From Planctomycetota bacterium (lineage in GTDB: Bacteria; Planctomycetota; Phycisphaerae; WQYP01), in the NCBI GenBank assembly GCA_021828925.1, contig JAJZCT010000131.1:1-8036 (forward strand): a stretch of 8,036 bases of DNA. Direction: 5' to 3'. Below the pieces are notes generated by a model. That model worked only from the letters and a program-made list of their open reading frames with translations, was not told the origin of the DNA and did not search any database. Of the stretch, positions 4,441 through 8,036 are shown piece after piece. Every line of letters begins with the position of its first letter. Position 1 is the first letter of the stretch. The translations under genes and the position numbers were made by a program.

Positions 4441-4808
4441 GGCGTTTGATACCCAGGCGGATTCTGAGAGCATGGCACCTGTTCGATATTGCCGTTGCTG
4501 TCATAGAGCAATGCTCCGCTCGCATTCCGCGCGTAACAAAGAGCCGTCGAGGGGGTTTGATTGACCGGCACCGTTGGAGGATTCAACAACCCTGAGAGAT
4601 CACTGCCCAGCGTGCCCGTGCTGCCAGTCAGATTTTGATAGAGCGCGTTAAAGCCCTGGTTGGCGGCGTTTTTCTGTGACAACGGATTGAACAACGAGGC
4701 ATGCTTGTAGAGTTCATAACCGAGAAAAATCAGCACAGCGATCCCGGTGAGCATCGCGAGACCGGTAAAGTCGATGCTGTCGCCCTGGTGGCGGTCGCCC
4801 AGGATCAT
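4437..4808 (-). CDS. Single-pass membrane protein, 123 residues
   Basis: A short polar N-terminus is followed by one membrane segment (about 13-33, DFTGLAMLTGIAVLIFLGYE). An Asn/Gln/Ser/Thr/Gly/Pro-rich outer domain follows, carrying two Cys about 20 residues apart (CYARNASG and VPCSQNPPG) that could form a disulfide outside the membrane. The ATG 4808 overlaps the preceding stop by 4 nt. The stop overlaps the GTG start of the holin. The position between transglycosylase and holin and the topology suggest a virion-membrane or cell-entry/lysis accessory protein; no family is recognised. Confidence 0.72.
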   Translation of the reverse strand: MILGDRHQGDSIDFTGLAMLTGIAVLIFLGYELYKHASLFNPLSQKNAANQGFNALYQNLTGSTGTLGSDLSGLLNPPTVPVNQTPSTALCYARNASGALLYDSNGNIEQVPCSQNPPGYQTP

Positions 4809-5104
4809 CCGCCGGTCCCCAGGCTTTGCTGCAGTTGGATTAACCGCGTCATGTCGAGGTTCGAGAGCGGTCCGATGGTGCGCGTTGCGCCGGCAAACGG
4901 CGCGATCAGATAAAATCCCTGGGGAGATTCGTACACGTGTACGGTGATGCCGGCAATCGTCTGATCTTCCACGTACACGGCCCCCGCCGGGGCGCCGGAA
5001 GAAGCAATCGGCAAGGTTACGGGAGATCCTCCGCCCTGGCTGGCGAACTTATCCAGCCACCAGAAGAGTGCGGCGCCGGCGGCCAATAGCAGCAGCCATT
5101 TCAT
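4805..5104 (-). CDS. Membrane-anchored small protein, 99 residues
   Basis: An N-terminal membrane anchor (about residues 3-18, WLLLLAAGAALFWWLD) is followed by a Gly/Ser linker. A compact beta-looking domain follows (AVYVEDQTIAGITVHVYES, GFYLIAPFAGATR), then a short C-terminal helix. It lacks a lipobox. ATG 5104 overlaps the transglycosylase stop by 4 nt, and its own stop overlaps ATG 4808. The layout of membrane anchor, linker and small soluble domain fits a virion-membrane protein facing the capsid or the periplasm. I recognise no family. Confidence 0.75.
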   Translation of the reverse strand: MKWLLLLAAGAALFWWLDKFASQGGGSPVTLPIASSGAPAGAVYVEDQTIAGITVHVYESPQGFYLIAPFAGATRTIGPLSNLDMTRLIQLQQSLGTGG

Positions 5105-5670
5105 GCGAACAACTGCGCGGTGGCCGTATCCACACCGGAGGCCGATGTGATGATGCGCACGTAATTCCGGGTCTCGTTGGGCCAGCTCGATGGAGGCACC
5201 TGGTCAGTGAGTGCGCGTTCGACATTGCCGATGCCCCAATCATAGGCCGCAAGCGTATAGCTCCATTGTGGATATCCACGCGCTGAAAGACTGCCGTTCA
5301 ATTGAGCGAGATAATTCGCCATGCCCGGGATGGCACTGTTGGGATCCATCGGATCGACCCCCAGCCCGGCCGCGGTGGCTGGCTCGAATTGAGCGATCCC
5401 ACTGGCGCCGCTGCTGGAGTTATAGGCGGAAGGATTCCAGGCGGATTCCTGGGTGATTTCCGCCGCCATGAGTGCGACCGGCACGCCATTCGCCGACGCG
5501 CTGCTTTCGACCAGTGACTGATAAGGCGCAGACTCCGGCGGCCAGTGATAACTTCCGGCAAAGACTCCCGATAAAGTGTCGTTGATGGATTGTGAATTTT
5601 TCATGATCACGATTCCGAGCGCGCCCAATGCGCCTAAAATTACCAGCTCAAAGAGTGTTTTCCGTTGCAC
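5101..5670 (-). CDS. Membrane-anchored lytic transglycosylase (Slt family)
   Basis: The 189-residue product has an N-terminal membrane segment (about 6-23) and a Slt/GH23-like catalytic domain (about 50-176). Catalytic Glu75 lies in the ITQESAWNP motif. GASGIAQFEP (88-97) matches the GLMQ-type block, AAYDWGIGNV (141-150) the AYN-G block, and NYVRII (169-174) the final Y-V motif. The enzyme cleaves the MurNAc-GlcNAc bond of peptidoglycan, forming 1,6-anhydro ends. In membrane-containing phages such enzymes, carried in the virion membrane, open the wall at entry and may help lysis. The start is GTG 5670, 2 nt after the capsid candidate's stop; GAGG lies about 13 nt upstream, so coupling is likely. 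The stop overlaps ATG 5104. Confidence 0.9.
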   Translation of the reverse strand: MQRKTLFELVILGALGALGIVIMKNSQSINDTLSGVFAGSYHWPPESAPYQSLVESSASANGVPVALMAAEITQESAWNPSAYNSSSGASGIAQFEPATAAGLGVDPMDPNSAIPGMANYLAQLNGSLSARGYPQWSYTLAAYDWGIGNVERALTDQVPPSSWPNETRNYVRIITSASGVDTATAQLFA

Positions 5671-5672
5671 AC

Positions 5673-6494
5673 TTAGCCCGCGTCCTCAGTCCACAATACT
5701 TCTACTGTGAATGGAATATCGAGAGTTTGCGCGATGATTTCCAGGCTCTGTACGACGCCCACCGGCAACACAATCGGCGCATCCAGTTGCACGTCAAGCG
5801 TACTATTCGCTTCCACCGTTGGATTTTTCAATAAATGCTGCACGCCTCCAAAGGAGGCAGCCGCTCCCACACCGCAGATGAAAAAGGATCCCGATCCACC
5901 GGCTAGCATGTTATTCGGCAACGGATTAGTCGTCGGGATATAGTTACTCCCCAACGTGGCGATGGTGAACGAGAGCGCCACAGCATTGGGATTGGTTAGC
6001 CGAATCCCTGTAATCGTCGCCCGTTTTCCATTCGCGTAACCATTGTTGCCTATTTGCAAAAAACCGAATGCCGCCGAAACCGCCGGCACCACGGCAGCGA
6101 CAGAAAAATAATTGCCTGCTTGTGCGCTCGTCAACGGGTTCGTATTCGTCGCCAGCGATTGCGCGGCGGCGGATACCGCCGGATTACTGAACGTCAACGT
6201 GCCCGCCATCGGATTGTAGGCGATGTCCTCATCACCCACGCCGATGATGGCGTTGCCTACGTTGCCGCTCTGAGTCTCCATCTGGATCTTGGTAAACGGC
6301 GGACAGAATGGCCCGGCCTCTAATCCCGCGATGAATCCCTGCAGATCGGCCACCTGCTGGGTCTTGACGAACAGCTTGATGTTGAGCGGTTCGCTCGCCG
6401 CCAAGAGAGAAAATTTCGAGCCTACCAGGTTATAGGTGGCTCCGCCGGCGGGAGAAGATCCCCCGGCGATGGCAAAGGGCTTAGCAGTAATCAT
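5673..6494 (-). CDS. Candidate major capsid protein, beta-rich jelly-roll type
   Basis: The 273-residue product is predicted almost all beta. It is rich in Asn, Gly, Ala, Thr and Val, has few charges and no membrane segment. Strands alternate with Asn/Pro/Gly turns, for example ITGIRLTNPNAVALSFTIATL and, near the end, LDVQLDAPIVLPVGV then FTVEVLWTED. The size is close to that of the PM2 capsid protein (about 270) and suits a small double or paired single jelly roll. It follows a GGTGG ribosome site 5 nt before ATG 6494, with the upstream TGA directly abutting, and is the largest gene of the window. Muramidase and membrane proteins are its neighbours. I found no sequence hallmark, so the call rests on composition, size and context; another structural protein is possible. 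Confidence 0.55.
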   Translation of the reverse strand: MITAKPFAIAGGSSPAGGATYNLVGSKFSLLAASEPLNIKLFVKTQQVADLQGFIAGLEAGPFCPPFTKIQMETQSGNVGNAIIGVGDEDIAYNPMAGTLTFSNPAVSAAAQSLATNTNPLTSAQAGNYFSVAAVVPAVSAAFGFLQIGNNGYANGKRATITGIRLTNPNAVALSFTIATLGSNYIPTTNPLPNNMLAGGSGSFFICGVGAAASFGGVQHLLKNPTVEANSTLDVQLDAPIVLPVGVVQSLEIIAQTLDIPFTVEVLWTEDAG

Positions 6495-7199
6495 TCAGGC
6501 CACCCATGCAGTCACACCGGCCGCGCCGGCGAGTAACAGGATCATCCACAAAGAACTTGGCTTTTTGCCGGTTACTGTGATTGGCGCAAGCGCGAATGAT
6601 TGCCCAGCAGAGCCTGCACCCGCAGCGCCCGCCGCCGCCGCCAATGCACCCGCGGTTTTCAATGCGGTTGGGGCAGCCGAAAGCACGGCCCCCGCTTCGC
6701 TCAGCAGCCCTCCACCGCCTGCGGTCGCGCCCACGTCGGCAAGCGGCGCCAGGCTGCTGCCCAGTGCTTCGGTCCCCGTGGAGACCGGCGTTAAAGTAGC
6801 AACGGATACGGTGGGCGCGCTAATCGCGGTCGGCGCAAGTGTGCCGCCGGCGCCGCTCGCACTTCCCGCGCTTGCGCCCGCACCCGCCGATCCCAATAGT
6901 TCGGCACCGGTGATCGCTGCGCCCATGACCACCAGCGGCTTGCCCACGTATTCCCAAAAGGATTGCGGAGTGATGCCGGTGGCTGCGCAATTGCCGCGTA
7001 CCAACCCGGCAGTATAGGAATCGAGCGCAAGTTTCCCGGCCTCGAACTGTGCCAAATACCAGCCCCAGGGATCCACAAGGTTTCCGTTGGTATTCCCGGG
7101 CTCGATCAGATAGCCGTCTGAGGTGATCCAGCCGTTCGATACCTTGCCGCCATTGTAGGCAGGATCCACAAACTGCACGGAGGTCAGCGTAGGATTCAT
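6495..7199 (-). CDS. Ala/Gly-rich tail-anchored structural protein, 234 residues
   Basis: Residues 1-95 form an ordinary folded-looking domain, rich in Trp, Gly, Asn and Tyr (NGWITSDGYLIEPGN, DPWGWYLAQFEAG). Residues about 95-210 are long Ala/Gly/Ser/Thr/Pro low-complexity sequence. A C-terminal membrane segment (about 214-233, SSLWMILLLAGAAGVTAW) follows, next to Lys-Lys. A flexible spacer with a C-terminal anchor suits a virion-membrane protein linking membrane to capsid, or a membrane-penetration protein. The ATG 7199 overlaps the preceding stop by 4 nt, and the stop abuts the capsid candidate's ATG. There is no recognised family; the antisense frame is also open because of the Ala/Gly codons, but it has no supporting signals. 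Confidence 0.75.
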   Translation of the reverse strand: MNPTLTSVQFVDPAYNGGKVSNGWITSDGYLIEPGNTNGNLVDPWGWYLAQFEAGKLALDSYTAGLVRGNCAATGITPQSFWEYVGKPLVVMGAAITGAELLGSAGAGASAGSASGAGGTLAPTAISAPTVSVATLTPVSTGTEALGSSLAPLADVGATAGGGGLLSEAGAVLSAAPTALKTAGALAAAAGAAGAGSAGQSFALAPITVTGKKPSSLWMILLLAGAAGVTAWVA

Positions 7200-7606
7200 A
7201 CGAGTTTCGTCCGCCCGACCCCGGAATGGGTGTTCGTGCCGCCGCCTTGCGGGATGTTCTCCACGTAATACACGCCAGCAGATTTTTTCAGCAGAGAAAT
7301 CGGGACCAGCCGGTCATTGACCGGCATACCCGGGAATGCCGGAATGTTATATTTCAGCGCCCAGGAAAAGACGGTGTTGATCCAGACGGCCACATTCACC
7401 GTACCGCCATCGGTCAATCCATTCCGATATTGCGCGATGCAGTGAGATTCCTGGATGGGGGCAAAGAATTTCGATACTGCGCCCTTGGCGAGCGGTGCGA
7501 GCACGTTGCCTGTAAAGCCGGCCTGTAATCCGGCCTGAAATACCGCGCCTTGTGAGGCGTAGGTTTGCCCGAAAGGATTCGGGCCGCGCGGGTATTGCCG
7601 CTGCAT
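7196..7606 (-). CDS. Unidentified 136-residue probable virion protein
   Basis: The product is a soluble-looking protein. An N-terminal Gln/Gly/Phe-rich stretch (PNPFGQTYASQGAVFQAGLQ) precedes a beta-leaning middle with GGTVNVAVWINTVFSWAL and a Pro/Gly loop (NIPAFPGMPVNDR). It ends Gly/Thr/Asn-rich. It has no membrane segment, which is unlike its neighbours. The start is ATG 7606, 2 nt after the previous stop; a TTG at 7612 would give a 4-nt overlap and two more residues. Its position between membrane proteins and the capsid candidate suggests a minor capsid or vertex role, which is inference from position only. Confidence 0.65.
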   Translation of the reverse strand: MQRQYPRGPNPFGQTYASQGAVFQAGLQAGFTGNVLAPLAKGAVSKFFAPIQESHCIAQYRNGLTDGGTVNVAVWINTVFSWALKYNIPAFPGMPVNDRLVPISLLKKSAGVYYVENIPQGGGTNTHSGVGRTKLV

Positions 7607-7608
7607 GG

Positions 7609-7935
7609 TCAAAACGCCGTTAACAGTGCAAGACCACCGGCCATGAGGAGGCTCAATGTATTGCGGTTCTTGCTTTTGGTCGAGATCGCCGGAACCGCGG
7701 GACTGGTTGCTTTTTGACCGGAAAAAATTTCCGCTTGTGCAGCTTGTTGTGCATCCGCAGTGGCCGGGAGCGAGGCTTGCGCCGTACCCGTCGATGATTG
7801 GCCCGCAGATAATGCGATGCTGCGATGCACCTGCGGCGAGAGAATACCGGCAATGGGCAGCACCGGTATCCCTACCGATGCTGTCCCATTCCCACTCACT
7901 AGCGCATCGCGCGTTGAATTACAGTTGCAGCTCAT
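7609..7935 (-). CDS. Tail-anchored membrane protein, 108 residues
   Basis: The N-terminus is Cys-containing (MSCNCNSTRD). The middle is polar and Ala/Ser/Gln-rich (about 45-85), then a basic patch (STKSKNRN) leads into a C-terminal membrane segment (about 92-108, LSLLMAGGLALLTAF). ATG 7935 forms an ATGA overlap with the upstream partial gene, which rejects the longer open frame to 8004. The stop lies 2 nt before ATG 7606. It is probably a small virion-membrane protein; no family is recognised. Confidence 0.7.
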   Translation of the reverse strand: MSCNCNSTRDALVSGNGTASVGIPVLPIAGILSPQVHRSIALSAGQSSTGTAQASLPATADAQQAAQAEIFSGQKATSPAVPAISTKSKNRNTLSLLMAGGLALLTAF

Positions 7936-8036
7936 TTTTTGCGGCTCTTGAAAACCATCACGGCACCGGCGAGCACCACCAGACCGATCACCAGATACAG
8001 CCAAGGGCTGGAAGTCAGCGCGCTGGTCGTTGTGGC
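7932..8036 (-). CDS. C-terminal end of a tail-anchored protein (5' end off window)
   Basis: Thirty-four residues remain before the stop at 7932. They are a Thr/Ser-rich stretch, then a membrane segment (WLYLVIGLVVLAGAVMVF) and a Lys/Arg tail (KSRKK). The stop overlaps ATG 7935 by 4 nt. The open frame runs to the window edge, so the gene continues to the right; its function is unknown. The anchor resembles those of the next two membrane genes in topology, not in sequence. Confidence 0.7.
   Translation of the reverse strand, partial: ATTTSALTSSPWLYLVIGLVVLAGAVMVFKSRKK

Noticed and set aside
6436..7017. Plus-strand Ala/Pro-rich ORF of 193 codons
   Set aside because: It is the antisense shadow of the Ala/Gly-rich 234-residue gene; no ribosome site, and it crosses a coupled junction of two real genes.
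1..8036. The window as a complete circular genome: the ATPase frame at base 1 continues in phase into the C-terminal anchor frame at 8036.
   Set aside because: The in-phase join has a one-in-three chance, and it would truncate the ATPase shortly after its QRP..SDKT segment, where family members need more sequence. I treat the edges as cuts in a longer molecule, though read pairs across the ends would settle it.

Overview
The window looks like about 8 kb of a small tailless bacteriophage or provirus, probably one with an icosahedral capsid and an internal membrane. The signs are: a compact genome of small genes joined by 4-nt start/stop overlaps; an FtsK/HerA- or Zot-like P-loop ATPase of the kind used for genome packaging in such viruses; a beta-rich capsid-protein candidate of 273 residues; many small proteins with a single membrane segment; a membrane-anchored lytic transglycosylase; and a 3TM holin. 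I see no terminase, portal, tail, integrase or host gene. The host is probably a Gram-negative bacterium (GC-rich codons, Slt-type muramidase, GTA-type holin). I cannot name the genus, and the family assignment is inference.

Layout. Nearly everything is on the minus strand, so it is transcribed from right to left. The right block (8036 down to 3919) is the structural and lysis block: a partial tail-anchored protein, a 108-residue membrane protein, a 136-residue protein, an Ala/Gly-rich 234-residue tail-anchored protein, the capsid candidate, the lytic transglycosylase, two small membrane proteins and the holin. A rho-independent terminator (3875-3904) follows. Beyond it lies a spanin-like membrane/coiled-coil ORF (3856 down to 3407).

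The middle (3325-3667) carries the only plus-strand genes, two overlapping small ORFs with good ribosome sites. They are divided from the left block by about 200 bp holding back-to-back promoters, an arrangement typical of a regulatory switch.

The left block (3130 down to 1) holds a Cys-rich small protein, an HPPC-motif phage/plasmid protein, a hidden 55-residue membrane protein, a winged-helix protein of the replication/regulation type, an 89-residue helical protein, a zinc-ribbon protein, a 171-residue protein and the start of the ATPase, which runs off the left edge.

The most notable point is in the winged-helix gene. It contains three 21/22-bp repeats of a small hairpin separated by C-runs (G-runs in the message). 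One run has an extra base that shifts the frame, splitting the gene from a 60-70 residue C-terminal part that ends in a SAP-like motif. Removing exactly one base restores a 179-residue protein whose stop overlaps the next start by 4 nt, like its neighbours. This could be phase variation, programmed slippage or a sequencing indel.
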